Of a DNA stretch of 64,000 nucleotides, positions 30,690-40,400 are shown in pieces. The notes beneath the pieces were generated by a model. That model made no database searches. It had not been told where the DNA came from and saw only the letters and a program-made list of their open reading frames with translations. The translations under genes were made by a program, and so were the position numbers. Origin of the DNA: Actinomycetota bacterium (GTDB lineage: Bacteria; Actinomycetota; Acidimicrobiia; Acidimicrobiales; Ilumatobacteraceae). Positions within the stretch are counted from its first letter, which is position 1. Each line of letters begins with the position of its first letter. The stretch is taken from NCBI GenBank assembly GCA_016871355.1, contig VFZC01000002.1, positions 52,415 through 116,414 of the forward strand, in the 5' to 3' direction.

Positions 30690-31847
30690 TCATCCGCCAG
30701 ATAGAGCCATCACGTCGTTGTCGTCGGGTACGCACATGTCGTCGAGGTGGTCGAGATACCCGTCGGGAAGGGCGACACGAATGGGCCCGTTCGTCTTGCC
30801 GCGACGAATGCGTTCGCCACCGGCCACCACCGTGAGATCGGAACCGTTGGCGGCCAGCATCTCACCGAGCAGATCGTCGACTTCGCTCACCGACGACGCC
30901 ATGGCCAAACGCGCGCGAATCTCGCCACCCACCGGATAACCGGTGAGGTACCACGACACGTGCTTACGGAAGTCGCGCACACCTCGATCGATCCCGGCGT
31001 CATCGGTCGGAAAGTGGGCCGACAACGAGCGAACGTGCTCGGCCATGATCGCGGCGACGAATCCGAGATCGCGAGCCGCCGGCACCGTGCCACCGTCGAG
31101 CGCCGCGACCAAATCTCCGAACAACCACGGACGACCGAGGCAACCGCGGCCGATCACCACACCGTCGCATCCGGTTTCACGCATCATGCGCGCCGCGTCG
31201 TCGGCGGCCCAGATGTCGCCGTTGCCGAGAACCGGAATGGACGACACCGAACTCTTGAGTCGCGCGATCGCCTCCCATTGCGCCTCGCCCGAATAGTGCT
31301 GCTCGGCCGTGCGCGCGTGTAGCGCGACCGCGGCGATTCCTTCGTCTTCGGCGATGCGACCGGTGTCGAGGTACGTGATGATCGAGTCGTCGATTCCCAT
31401 GCGGAATTTCGCCGTCACCGGAATTCCGTACGGCGTCGCGGCGCTCACCGCGGCGCGCATGATGGCCCGCAGAAGGTTGGGCTTGGCCGGTACGGCCGCG
31501 CCTCCGCCCTTACGCGTGACCTTCTGCGCCGGACAACCGAAGTTCATGTCGATGTGATCGACCGCACCGGCCGACGCGAGTCGATCGACCGCGGCGCCGA
31601 TCATCGTCGGGTCGCTGCCGTACAACTGCAGACTGCGCGGTGATTCGTCGGGTCCGAACGTGACCATGCGCTCGGTCTTGGCGTTGCCGTGAACCAGCGC
31701 CGTGGCCATCACCATCTCGTTCACGTACAACAGCCTCGGAGCGAAACGTCGGCACAGCGCCCGGAACGGAGCGTTGGTGACGCCAGCCATCGGTGCGAGC
31801 ACCACCGGACTCGGCAGCGTGAGCGAGCCGATTTTCAACCGACTCAT
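30690..31847 (-). CDS. dus: tRNA-dihydrouridine synthase
   Basis: A 385-residue DusB-like flavoprotein reducing uridines in tRNA D-loops. It shows VVLAPMAGVTNAPFRALCRRF, the catalytic cysteine in DMNFGCPAQKVTRKGGGAA, phosphate-binding VHARTAEQHYSGEAQWE and NGDIWAADDAARMMRETGCDGVVIGRGCLGRPW. The ATG at 31847 overlaps the tsaD stop by four bases. The last about 60 residues extend beyond the TIM barrel and form the usual C-terminal helical domain. Confidence 0.94.
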   Translation of the reverse strand: MSRLKIGSLTLPSPVVLAPMAGVTNAPFRALCRRFAPRLLYVNEMVMATALVHGNAKTERMVTFGPDESPRSLQLYGSDPTMIGAAVDRLASAGAVDHIDMNFGCPAQKVTRKGGGAAVPAKPNLLRAIMRAAVSAATPYGIPVTAKFRMGIDDSIITYLDTGRIAEDEGIAAVALHARTAEQHYSGEAQWEAIARLKSSVSSIPVLGNGDIWAADDAARMMRETGCDGVVIGRGCLGRPWLFGDLVAALDGGTVPAARDLGFVAAIMAEHVRSLSAHFPTDDAGIDRGVRDFRKHVSWYLTGYPVGGEIRARLAMASSVSEVDDLLGEMLAANGSDLTVVAGGERIRRGKTNGPIRVALPDGYLDHLDDMCVPDDNDVMALSGG

Positions 31848-32881
31848 GACACCACCGTGAGTCGCAGATTGGGAAACGCACCGGTGTCGAGCGGCATGGC
31901 ACCGTCGCTGCGCAAGCGATACCACGCAGCCGCACCGATCATGGCCGCGTTGTCGGTGCACATCTCGCGACTCGGCAGGAGCGCGCGTCGTCCGTCGGCC
32001 GCACCGGCCGCGGCGAAACGCTCGCGCAGCAGCGAATTGGCGGCCACCCCGCCACCGAGAACCATGGCCTGCGCTCCCACGTGATCGGCCGCGCGACGTG
32101 ACTTGGCCACGAGTACGTCGACCACAGCGGCCTGGAACGATGCCGCTACGTCGGCCGTGGCCACCGACGGGTTCTTGCGCACGTGGTTCATCACCGATGT
32201 CTTGAGTCCGCTGAAACTGAAATCGAAACCGTCGTGGAGCATGGCCCGCGGGAAGTCGATCGCGTTCGCATCGCCCTCACGCGACAGGCGATCGATGGCC
32301 GGACCACCCGGGTAACCCAACCCGAGGAAACGCGCCACCTTGTCGAAGGCTTCACCGGCTGCGTCGTCGATCGTCTGACCGATCAGTCGATACTCACCGG
32401 GCCCGCGCATCTCGATGAGCATGGTGTGTCCACCCGACACGAGCAGCACGACCACCGGCATCGGCAACGTCGGATCGTCGAGCAAGCCGGCGTACAAGTG
32501 GGCTTCGAGATGATTGACACCGATGAACGGCACGTCCCACGCGAAGGCCAACGCTTTGGCCGCCGACACGCCCACCAACAGGGGCCCGACCAGACCCGGT
32601 CCGTACGTGGCCGCCACCGCGTCGACGCGCGACGGGTCGACGTTCGCCTCGGCCAACGCACGAGCAACGATCGGATTGAGCAGTTCGACGTGGGCGCGGC
32701 TGGCGATCTCCGGAACCACTCCCCCGAAGGCGGCGTGGAGATCGATCTGACTCGACACGACGTTGGAGAGAACCTCGGTCCCACCCATGACCACCGCGGC
32801 CGCGGTCTCGTCGCAGCTGGTTTCGATGGCCAACACGACGGTCGACTCGTTCACGCGAACATCGGTGTTCAGACCGCGCAC
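31844..32881 (-). CDS. tsaD: tRNA N6-adenosine threonylcarbamoyltransferase
   Basis: A 345-residue TsaD, the catalytic subunit that attaches threonylcarbamoyl to A37 of ANN-decoding tRNAs (t6A). VVLAIETSCDETAAAVV opens the ASKHA fold; the metal-binding H-x3-H is in GVNHLEAHLYAGLL; SGGHTMLIEM and GEAFDKVARFLGLGYPGGPAIDRL follow, and NAAMIGAAAWYR closes. The GTG at 32881 has GGAGGTGA five bases upstream, inside the end of rimI; a later GTG (32854) is possible but lacks such a site. Confidence 0.96.
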   Translation of the reverse strand: MRGLNTDVRVNESTVVLAIETSCDETAAAVVMGGTEVLSNVVSSQIDLHAAFGGVVPEIASRAHVELLNPIVARALAEANVDPSRVDAVAATYGPGLVGPLLVGVSAAKALAFAWDVPFIGVNHLEAHLYAGLLDDPTLPMPVVVLLVSGGHTMLIEMRGPGEYRLIGQTIDDAAGEAFDKVARFLGLGYPGGPAIDRLSREGDANAIDFPRAMLHDGFDFSFSGLKTSVMNHVRKNPSVATADVAASFQAAVVDVLVAKSRRAADHVGAQAMVLGGGVAANSLLRERFAAAGAADGRRALLPSREMCTDNAAMIGAAAWYRLRSDGAMPLDTGAFPNLRLTVVS

Positions 32882-33396
32882 GACTCACCTCCGGACTCGA
32901 CCCGAGTGACGATGCGCTCGAGTCGATCGAGGTATTCGGGTGAACGGATGTCGTGCGCCCACATGACGATGGCATCTTCGGTGTTCTCGTAGTAGCGCTG
33001 ACGAACCCCGGCCGGCGCGAACCCGAACTCGCGATAGAGACTCTGTGCGGCGGTATTGCTCACGCGAACTTCGAGTGTCAGCGCGTCGCAGCCGGTTCGA
33101 ATGGCTTCGTACGCCAACGCACACATGAGCAGACGTGCATAACCGTGACGACGATGATTCGGATCGACCACGATGTTGGTCACGTGAGCTTCGTCGACGG
33201 CGAACATCAACCCGGCGTAGCCGACGATCTCGCCCATGACCGACAGCACGATGTAGTAGCGCTCGCCCTTCTTGGCCAGATCGATCTCGGTGTTGAACAC
33301 CGACGCCGACCAAGGCTTGCGATGAACGGCGGTCTCGATCGGCATCACGTGCTTCACGTGGCGTTTGCGCATCACTTCGATCACCGGAGCACTCAT
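32869..33396 (-). CDS. rimI: Ribosomal protein S18-alanine N-acetyltransferase-like GNAT
   Basis: A 175-residue RimI-type N-terminal acetyltransferase. Acetyl-CoA binding is shown by VTNIVVDPNHRRHGYARLLM, and LEVRVSNTAAQSLYREFGFAPAGVRQRYY is the characteristic RimI C-terminal core. It sits between tsaB and tsaD, the usual actinobacterial location, with ATGA overlap to tsaB and a 13-base overlap with tsaD. The actual substrate protein is unproven. Confidence 0.9.
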   Translation of the reverse strand: MSAPVIEVMRKRHVKHVMPIETAVHRKPWSASVFNTEIDLAKKGERYYIVLSVMGEIVGYAGLMFAVDEAHVTNIVVDPNHRRHGYARLLMCALAYEAIRTGCDALTLEVRVSNTAAQSLYREFGFAPAGVRQRYYENTEDAIVMWAHDIRSPEYLDRLERIVTRVESGGESCAV

Positions 33397-34085
33397 GCCG
33401 ACTCCCTCGTCGACCAGTTGATCTCGGCGTCGGGCTTGCGCAGATACAACGCGGCCACGTCGTCGGCAGCGACCCACTTCTCGACCCGTGCCTCCTTGTC
33501 GGCGATGGCCACCAGAGCCGAGGCCGACGGGAAGGCCGCATCGGCGATGTCGCAGCGATAGCCATCGACGATCTGCTCGCGATAGCGAAGTGCACCATCA
33601 CCCACGCAGACGGTGGCCTGTTGCCGGCCCACCAAGTCGGAGACGAGTTCGTCGACCGATCCGCACCTTGGTTCGGTGAGAGCCTGCACGCGATCGCCCG
33701 CCGCCCGGAAGAATCCGTAGAAGATCTCGCCCTTGCGCGCATCGACCACCGACACGATGGTGCGCTCGTCGTGTCGCAGCGGGTGGGCCAGCACTTCGAG
33801 GCTCGACAACGGGACGACCGGAATTTCGAGCGCCTGAGCCAACGACTTGGCCGTCGCGATACCGACCCGCATACCGGTGAAGAGTCCGGGGCCGACGTCG
33901 ACGGCCACCACGCCGATTTCGGGCAACGTGACATCGGCGTGCCGACAGGCGAACTCGATGGCCGGCACGAGTGTCTCGGCGTGACGACGTCCGGCGTCGA
34001 CCTCGATGAGGGCGACCACGCCCTCGTGATCAGCCAATGCGACGCTCACACGCGGAGTCGCGGTCTCGATACCGAGAACGATCAT
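33393..34085 (-). CDS. tsaB: t6A biosynthesis dimerisation partner TsaB
   Basis: A 230-residue TsaB, the non-catalytic ASKHA paralogue that pairs with TsaD. It starts MIVLGIETATPRVSVALAD and contains LVPAIEFACRHADVTLPEIGVVAVDVGPGLFTGMRVGIATAKSLAQAL, the family signature GPGxFTGxRxG. ATG 34085 overlaps tsaE by four bases; the nine extra residues of the longer reading are not conserved. Confidence 0.94.
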   Translation of the reverse strand: MIVLGIETATPRVSVALADHEGVVALIEVDAGRRHAETLVPAIEFACRHADVTLPEIGVVAVDVGPGLFTGMRVGIATAKSLAQALEIPVVPLSSLEVLAHPLRHDERTIVSVVDARKGEIFYGFFRAAGDRVQALTEPRCGSVDELVSDLVGRQQATVCVGDGALRYREQIVDGYRCDIADAAFPSASALVAIADKEARVEKWVAADDVAALYLRKPDAEINWSTRESA

Positions 34086-34546
34086 GCCAACGCCGCCTCG
34101 ATACGCGACCACCGGGCGTTCCAGCGCGGGCCGATCGGCTTGATGGTGACGACGCGCGCGTCATCGTCGTCATCGACGCGCGACAACACGATTTCCAGAT
34201 GCTCACCCAAGGACGACGCGACCACGTCACCCCACTCGACGAGAAGGATGCCGTCGTCGAGTTCGGCCAACGAAAGATCGTCGAGTTCGCCGGTGCGCTC
34301 GAGGCGATAGACGTCGGCGTGGTGCAATCTGACCCGCCCAGTGTCGTACGAATGAATCACGTTGAACGTGGGCGAGGTGACCGGTTCGGTGACCCCCAGT
34401 GCACGACCGAAGCCCTGTGCGAACGCCGTCTTTCCGGCACCCATCTCGCCGGCCAACACGATCACGTCGCCGATCCGCGCGAACTCGGCGATACGCGCGG
34501 CCAGAGCATGCGTCTCGGCGAGCGACCGAAGGGTGCGCGTGATCAC
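34082..34546 (-). CDS. tsaE: t6A biosynthesis ATPase TsaE
   Basis: A 154-residue P-loop ATPase that regenerates the TsaBD complex. The Walker A is VLAGEMGAGKTAFAQG, then VTSPTFNVIHSYDTGRVRLHHADVYRL, and ILLVEWGDVVASSL carries the conserved EW. GTG start with TAGCAT six bases upstream, so the tsaE-tsaB-rimI-tsaD-dus-maf run seems to have its own leaderless promoter despite the alr gene only 33 bases upstream. Confidence 0.94.
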   Translation of the reverse strand: MITRTLRSLAETHALAARIAEFARIGDVIVLAGEMGAGKTAFAQGFGRALGVTEPVTSPTFNVIHSYDTGRVRLHHADVYRLERTGELDDLSLAELDDGILLVEWGDVVASSLGEHLEIVLSRVDDDDDARVVTIKPIGPRWNARWSRIEAALA

Positions 34547-34552
34547 GCGACG

Positions 34553-34558
34553 ATGCTA
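34553..34558 (-). promoter_or_regulatory. -10 element (TAGCAT) for tsaE
   Basis: Minus-strand TAGCAT ends six bases before the tsaE GTG, in the 33-base gap after alr. Leaderless spacing. Confidence 0.55.
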
Positions 34559-34579
34559 CCGACGAGTGACTGACCGGAG

Positions 34580-35704
34580 TCAGACGACGACACGCGGCAC
34601 GCGCGCACTGATCGCGCACACCACTTCGTATCCGATGGTTCCGAGGAGACTGCCCCACTCGTTGGCGTCGATCGACTCGCTTCCCTGACGGCCGATCAAC
34701 ACGACCTCGTCGTCGACCCGAATCTCGTCGTCACCGCAATCGACCATCAGTTGGTCCATCGTGACCACACCCACGATCGGCCGACGCCGTCCGGCGACGA
34801 GAACCTGTCCACCCGACAAGCCGAGGCCACGGGGAACACCGTCGGCGTATCCGAGCGGAACCGTCGCCACGGTGGTGGCGGTGGCGAAGCGATGACGCAA
34901 TCCGTACGAGACACCCTCACCCGCGGCCACTCGCTTCACGTACGACACGCGACTGCGCAATGTGAGTGCCGGACGAAGTCGTCCACACAGCGGTGTCATC
35001 GACACATCGGGTGCGATGCCGTACAACGCGATGCCAGCACGCACCATGTCACGCCGAGCGTCGGGGTGGGCGATGGTGGCGGCCGAATTGGCCGCGTGCA
35101 CCCAACCCGGATCGACGCCCGCACGGTGCAGCTCGGCGAGTGCGAGGTCGAAACGTGAGAGTTGTGCGCGGGTTTCGGTGGGATCAGGGCTATCGGCCGT
35201 GGCCAAATGGGTGAACACTCCCCCGAGCGACAACTGCGGCGAGCGCGCGATGATGCGGCCGGCCAGTTCGACCGCATTCGACGGCGCCGCCCCCACGCGG
35301 TTCATTCCGGTGTCGATCTTCAGATGAACTTCGTGACCCACCACGTCGAGTCGCTTGGCCTCCGACGCCAGTGCATCGATGTAACGCGTCGAGTAGGCGG
35401 TGGCGATGAGGCCGTGCGCCACCAGATCGCCCACCTGTTCGATCGGCTGTTCGGACAGAACGAGGATCGGCGCTTCGATTCCGGCTCGGCGCAACTCGAC
35501 ACCTTCTTGCACGAGGGCCACGCACAGGCCGTGAGCACCCGCGGCCAACGCCGTCTCGGCCACCGGCACCGCACCGTGGCCGTAGCCGTTGGCCTTCACC
35601 ACGGCGAGCAAGCGAGCATCGCCGGCGAACTCCTTCATCACACCCACGTTGTGGGCGACGGCACTCAGGTCGATTTCGGCGACGGTCGCGCGTTGCGGTC
35701 TCAT
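34580..35704 (-). CDS. alr: Alanine racemase
   Basis: A 374-residue fold-III PLP enzyme interconverting L- and D-alanine for peptidoglycan. The PLP lysine is in LLAVVKANGYGHGAVPVAE (about K34) and the catalytic tyrosine region is in the C-terminal domain (SRVSYVKRVAAGEGVSYG); MNRVGA and ALYGIAP are also standard. The ATG overlaps the end of nnrE/D by four bases. Confidence 0.96.
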   Translation of the reverse strand: MRPQRATVAEIDLSAVAHNVGVMKEFAGDARLLAVVKANGYGHGAVPVAETALAAGAHGLCVALVQEGVELRRAGIEAPILVLSEQPIEQVGDLVAHGLIATAYSTRYIDALASEAKRLDVVGHEVHLKIDTGMNRVGAAPSNAVELAGRIIARSPQLSLGGVFTHLATADSPDPTETRAQLSRFDLALAELHRAGVDPGWVHAANSAATIAHPDARRDMVRAGIALYGIAPDVSMTPLCGRLRPALTLRSRVSYVKRVAAGEGVSYGLRHRFATATTVATVPLGYADGVPRGLGLSGGQVLVAGRRRPIVGVVTMDQLMVDCGDDEIRVDDEVVLIGRQGSESIDANEWGSLLGTIGYEVVCAISARVPRVVV

Positions 35705-37065
35705 GCGTCGACCTCGTCGATGTGAGCGAGTACGTCGGCCACCGCCACCGGTAAGTCGCCGGCCAGAAGTCCTACGGCGCGCTCACGACGAGCGGCGCGC
35801 GCGTGGACGAACGCAGCCGAGTACGCGGCTTCGAAAACGGGCGCGCCTCGAGCGATGAATGCAGCGACGACTCCGGCGAGCACGTCACCACTGCCGGCGG
35901 TCGCCAAGCGTTCGTCACCTTCGTCGACCACGGCGACTCGTCCGCCGGGTGCGGCGATCACGGTGGCTGGGCCCTTCAGCAAACACACACTGTTCGCGTC
36001 GGCGGCCAGCGATCGCGCCGACGAGATGCGATCGGCCGTTGGTGCGGTACCAGTGAGTTGGGCGAACTCGCCGTCGTGCGGAGTGAGCACCGTCGCTCCG
36101 TGACGTTTCGCCAGCAACGACACGTCTCCACCAAGAGCGAACAGCGCATCACCGTCGATGACCATCGGCAACGTCGCTTCGGCCACGACTCGACGCACAT
36201 CGGCCACGGTGGAGTGTTCGCGACCGAGCCCGGGGCCGATCAGCAGAGCGGCGAAGCGACTGCTCGCCATCTCCACCACGTCGGACGCCCACGCGAGTGA
36301 GCCAACCGAACGGCGTACTATTTCGCGAGGAATCGCGCGATCGGACGACGTACCCGGCGACACGAGATGGACGATGCCGGCCCCAGCGCGCAACGCCGCT
36401 TCGGACGCGAGCGATGCGGCGCCGACCATGCCCGGACTCCCGGCCACCGCGAGAACGGCTGCTTTCCATTTGTGAGCATCGGTCGCGCGCGCCGGCACCG
36501 CCACATCATCGGCATCGACCGCGAACGCCCGCGATGACGACACGTCGAGGCCGATGTCGACCACGTCGACGTCACCGGCGTACTGGGCGCCGTCACCGAA
36601 CAGCAAACCCGGCTTCAGCGCGGCGAACGTGACGGTGGTCGTCGCGGGCAACGGACGCCCGTGAGCGCATCCGGTCATGCCGTCGATTCCGGACGGAATG
36701 TCGACCGCCAACACCGGTGCATCGGTGCGCGGAGCATTCCAGACACCGCGAAAGCCGGTTCCGTACGCGGCGTCGATCACCAAGTCGCAGTCGGGCAACT
36801 GCTCGGGAACGTCAGCCGCATCGATCACGCGCACACTGGTTCCGCGCTCGGCGAGGAACCGCGCGGCCACGCGACCATCGGCACCGTTGTTGCCCGGGCC
36901 AGCGATCACCACCACGCGACGACCGTACGATCCGCCGAGCATGCGTCGGGCCCGACGAGCCACCGCCCAGGCCGCCCGCTCGATCAAGACGTGTTCGGCC
37001 GTTCCGGCCGCCACCGCGGCGGCGTCGACCGCGCGCATCTCGTGCGGGGTGAGAATCGGCCTCAT
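35701..37065 (-). CDS. nnr: Bifunctional NAD(P)H-hydrate epimerase / ADP-dependent dehydratase
   Basis: A 454-residue fused repair enzyme for hydrated NADH and NADPH. Residues 1-200 are the YjeF_N epimerase (VVVIAGPGNNGADGRVAARFL, LAVDIPSGIDGMTG); residues about 210-450 are the ribokinase-like dehydratase (LLIGPGLGREHS, VLTPHDGEFAQLTG, GSGDVLAGVVAAFIA). Fusion is the common bacterial form. TAGCCT six bases before the ATG suggests a leaderless promoter within the operon. Confidence 0.93.
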   Translation of the reverse strand: MRPILTPHEMRAVDAAAVAAGTAEHVLIERAAWAVARRARRMLGGSYGRRVVVIAGPGNNGADGRVAARFLAERGTSVRVIDAADVPEQLPDCDLVIDAAYGTGFRGVWNAPRTDAPVLAVDIPSGIDGMTGCAHGRPLPATTTVTFAALKPGLLFGDGAQYAGDVDVVDIGLDVSSSRAFAVDADDVAVPARATDAHKWKAAVLAVAGSPGMVGAASLASEAALRAGAGIVHLVSPGTSSDRAIPREIVRRSVGSLAWASDVVEMASSRFAALLIGPGLGREHSTVADVRRVVAEATLPMVIDGDALFALGGDVSLLAKRHGATVLTPHDGEFAQLTGTAPTADRISSARSLAADANSVCLLKGPATVIAAPGGRVAVVDEGDERLATAGSGDVLAGVVAAFIARGAPVFEAAYSAAFVHARAARRERAVGLLAGDLPVAVADVLAHIDEVDA

Positions 37066-37071
37066 GCTTCG

Positions 37072-37077
37072 AGGCTA
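37072..37077 (-). promoter_or_regulatory. -10 element (TAGCCT) for nnr-alr
   Basis: Minus-strand TAGCCT ends six bases before the nnr ATG, in the 21-base gap after acpS; leaderless spacing. Confidence 0.45.
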
Positions 37078-37086
37078 CGGACGGGC

Positions 37087-37458
37087 TCAGCGGTCGGCCA
37101 CGACGTAGGCGATGGCCACGTGGTCGGTGTGCGTGAGGGACAGGTGCCACGCGCCCACACCCAGGCGATCGGCGTGTTCGCGCGCCCGACCCGACACTCG
37201 CAACACGGGTCGACCGCTCTCTTCGCGTTCGACCCACACGTCGTGGAACTCGAAGGCTCCGAGCCCGAGGCCCATGGCCTTCATCACCGCTTCGCGCGCG
37301 GCGAAACGAGCGGCCAGCGACGGCACCTGATCGGCCTGACTCGACACGTCGTCGAGTTCGCGATCGGTGAACACCCGTCCCCGCATGGTGGGTGTCCGTT
37401 CGAGCGACGCGCGGAAACGATCGATGTCGACCGCGTCGATGCCGACACCCACCACCAT
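37087..37458 (-). CDS. acpS: Holo-[acyl-carrier-protein] synthase
   Basis: A 123-residue AcpS that transfers 4'-phosphopantetheine from CoA to acyl carrier protein. The magnesium motif VGIDAVDIDRFR (Asp8) and the second signature ARFAAREAVMKAMG are clear; WHLSLTHTDHVAIAYV is the usual end. ATG overlaps the glmS-like stop by one base (ATGA type). Confidence 0.95.
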   Translation of the reverse strand: MVVGVGIDAVDIDRFRASLERTPTMRGRVFTDRELDDVSSQADQVPSLAARFAAREAVMKAMGLGLGAFEFHDVWVEREESGRPVLRVSGRAREHADRLGVGAWHLSLTHTDHVAIAYVVADR

Positions 37459-40400
37459 CAGCGTCGCCAGCGGTCGGCTACGTCGCTAATGGGCACGATC
37501 AACAGATCGGCCACCGAGATGTCGCTCAACAACTCGTCGCGCATCTGACCCTCAGTCTCCGACACCCAGTCGACCAAACGGTCGTAACGCCGGTCGTAAC
37601 CCTGGAGCACTCCGCGCATCACGGCCACCGGTAGACGATCGTGGAAACGAACGTGCAGCAAGAGCAAGCCGACGGTGAGACCAGCCTTCACTTCGGGCAC
37701 GAAGATGACGGTGCGACCATCGGAACGACCACGCGCGACCAACACCTCTTGTTGATCGGCCACTCGACGCTTGGTACCCATCAGAACCGGGTTGCGCTCG
37801 ACTCGACTCGGGATGTCGCGCGACAGTCCACCTCGATCGACCACCGAAATGGTCGCTGCCGACACATCACCTTCGATGCGGTAGCGCGTGAAGCCGACCA
37901 CCGACTCGACGGCCGGATCGAGTTCGGCCAGCACCTTGAGTGTGCGGTACGACAAGACATCGCGCCCCGTGCCGGTCTCGAGCACGGCCTGCACGAGCGC
38001 TCGATCGAGAATCCCTTCGTCGCTGCGCGAGATACCAACGGTGACCGTCTTGGCTTGATGTTTGATCGCGTCGATCGGGCGCGTGAGTTCTTCGATGGCT
38101 CGGGTGAGGGCCTGCGTGAGATCGTCGACGAGAGCAGCCGGGCTGCCGACCTTGCCGGTTTCTTCCTGGTAGGCCTCCACCGGGGATCGATCGAGCACGA
38201 TGCGGAACATGGCGGCCAAGCGCACCGCCGTGCTGGCCTCGAGATGACCGTCGTACGTTCCGGCGCGCAGCGTTTCACGGAATCGCTCGGATGCCGACGC
38301 CAAGGCCGACCGCAGACGCCCCACGACCAGATCGCCGTCGTCGGTCGCGAGCACGGTGTCTTCCACGATCTCCCGCGCTTCGCGAAGGGCCCGGGCCAGA
38401 TCGTCGATCGCCCGGGCCGCCTCGTAACCGAAGAGGTGACCCACCATCGCACTCAACACGAACGCCAGCGCCGCATCGGTCGACGGAACGTCGACCACGG
38501 CCGAGGCTCCGCTGAATCGCTTGTCGTCGCGGTCGGCCACCACGATCGGTGTGGCCTTGTGCGCGCGATAGATCGCGATCTCCTTGGCCACGTCGTCGGC
38601 CGTGCCACCCACGAGACCGGCCGCGCACACCAGGATGAGCGGTTCACACGACAGGTCGATGTGCTTCTTGTCTTCGGTGATGTCGCAGGAGATCGACTTA
38701 TAACACAGCTCGCTCAACTTGATGCGCACCTCGTGGGCGGCGATCGCGTTGTAGCCGTTGCCCACCACGGCCCAGTAGCGCTTGGAGGGCGCATAACGCC
38801 GGGCGATGTCACCGATGTCGGCTCGTCGGCCGATCACGTCACGCATCGCGTCGGGCAGAGCACGCAGGGCTGCGAGCAACTCGTGGCGACGGCGATCGGA
38901 CCCGAGTCCCATATGTGCGGTGATGGCGCAGGCCAGCAACACACCCGCCGCCACCTGCGCGTAGAAGGCCTTGGTGGAGGCCACGCTCATCTCCACGTCG
39001 CGTCCATCCGACGTGAACAACACGCCGTCGGCCTTGTCGCACAGATCGCTACCGCGACGATTGACGATGCCGATCACGAGCGCACCGCGCGACCGAGCGA
39101 GGTCGACCGTGCGGTTGGTGTCGGTCGTGGTGCCACTCTGGCTCACGGCGATCACGAGCGTGTCGGACATGTCGAGGCGCAATCCGAATCCGGACAACTC
39201 GGTGGCCGTGACCGGATCGACGTCGAGACGACCCTCACTCAACTCGTCGAGAAGATTGGCGCAACTCTGACCGGCCACCGCGGCCGTGCCCTGGCCGATC
39301 ACTCGGATCTTGGTGATGGCCCCACTCGTGAGCCGCGACACCACCGCGGCCGGAAGAGCGCGCGATCCGGGTCGAGCCATCAAACGACCGTCCACCTCGG
39401 CGATCTTGCCGCGCAAGGTCTTGCGCAGACTCTCGGGCGCTTCACCGATCTCCTTCAACAAGAAGTGCGGAGCGTCGCCGCGATCGATGTCGCGCGTCGT
39501 GACTTCGGCGCGTGCGAGTTCGCCGGAAACAACCGGCATCTCGGTGCCGTCGTACGACAACCGCGTGATGCCCTCGATCGTTCCGGCTCGCTCACCGTCG
39601 AGCACGACGATCTGACCCTTCACATCGGATGCGGGTGATTTGGTCTCACCGTCGAGACGCAGATAACGCGTGGTCTCTTCGACCACTCCGTACGGCTCGC
39701 TGGCCACCACGAAGCAGTCGTCGGCGACACCCACGAACAAACCCTGACCACTGCCGTGCAACGCGACGAACAGTCGATTGGGATCGTCGCTGGCCGCCGC
39801 GGCGATGGCCACCGAGCCTTCGAACGATGCGACCGTGCGCCGGAAGGCTTCCGCCGGTTCGGCGCCCTTGGCTCGATGCGTGGACACCAACGAGGGAATG
39901 ACCTTGGCGTCGGTGGTGATCGCATGGGCGAAGCGCAGACCGTGCTCGATCCGTAGATCGCCGTGATTGTCGACGTCACCGTTCAAGGCCGCGATCACGT
40001 ACGGATCGGGGGACGAGTCGACGAACTCGCTGTTGACCGGATGGGCGTTGGGTTCGGAGATGATGCCCACACTCGCCCACCGTGTGTGGCCCACCAACGA
40101 CGTGCGCGCGGCCGGGTTCGACAACGCACGACGCAACAGATCGTCGTCGGCCACCGCGGCGCGCAGGGCACGCGTGTTGTCGCCGAGCTCACCGATCTCG
40201 GCCGCCGCCTTGTACACGAACGAGAGAACCGATCCGTCGGCGACCGAACGCACCGAACGGTTCTGGAAGAGCGGATCGGTTCCGCGCTCGTCGAGCGCCT
40301 GACGCAACGTCGGATCGTCGGCCGCCAGACCGTGATTCCAGACGAACACATGAATGCCGGCCGAATCGCGACCACGCACTTCGAGCCGATCGAGCACCGA

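Noticed and set aside
37641..39638. Long plus-strand ORF opposite the GlmS-like gene
   Set aside because: It is a 665-residue antisense reading typical of GC-rich DNA, with His/Arg-biased composition and no domain; the minus-strand gene is supported by conserved motifs.
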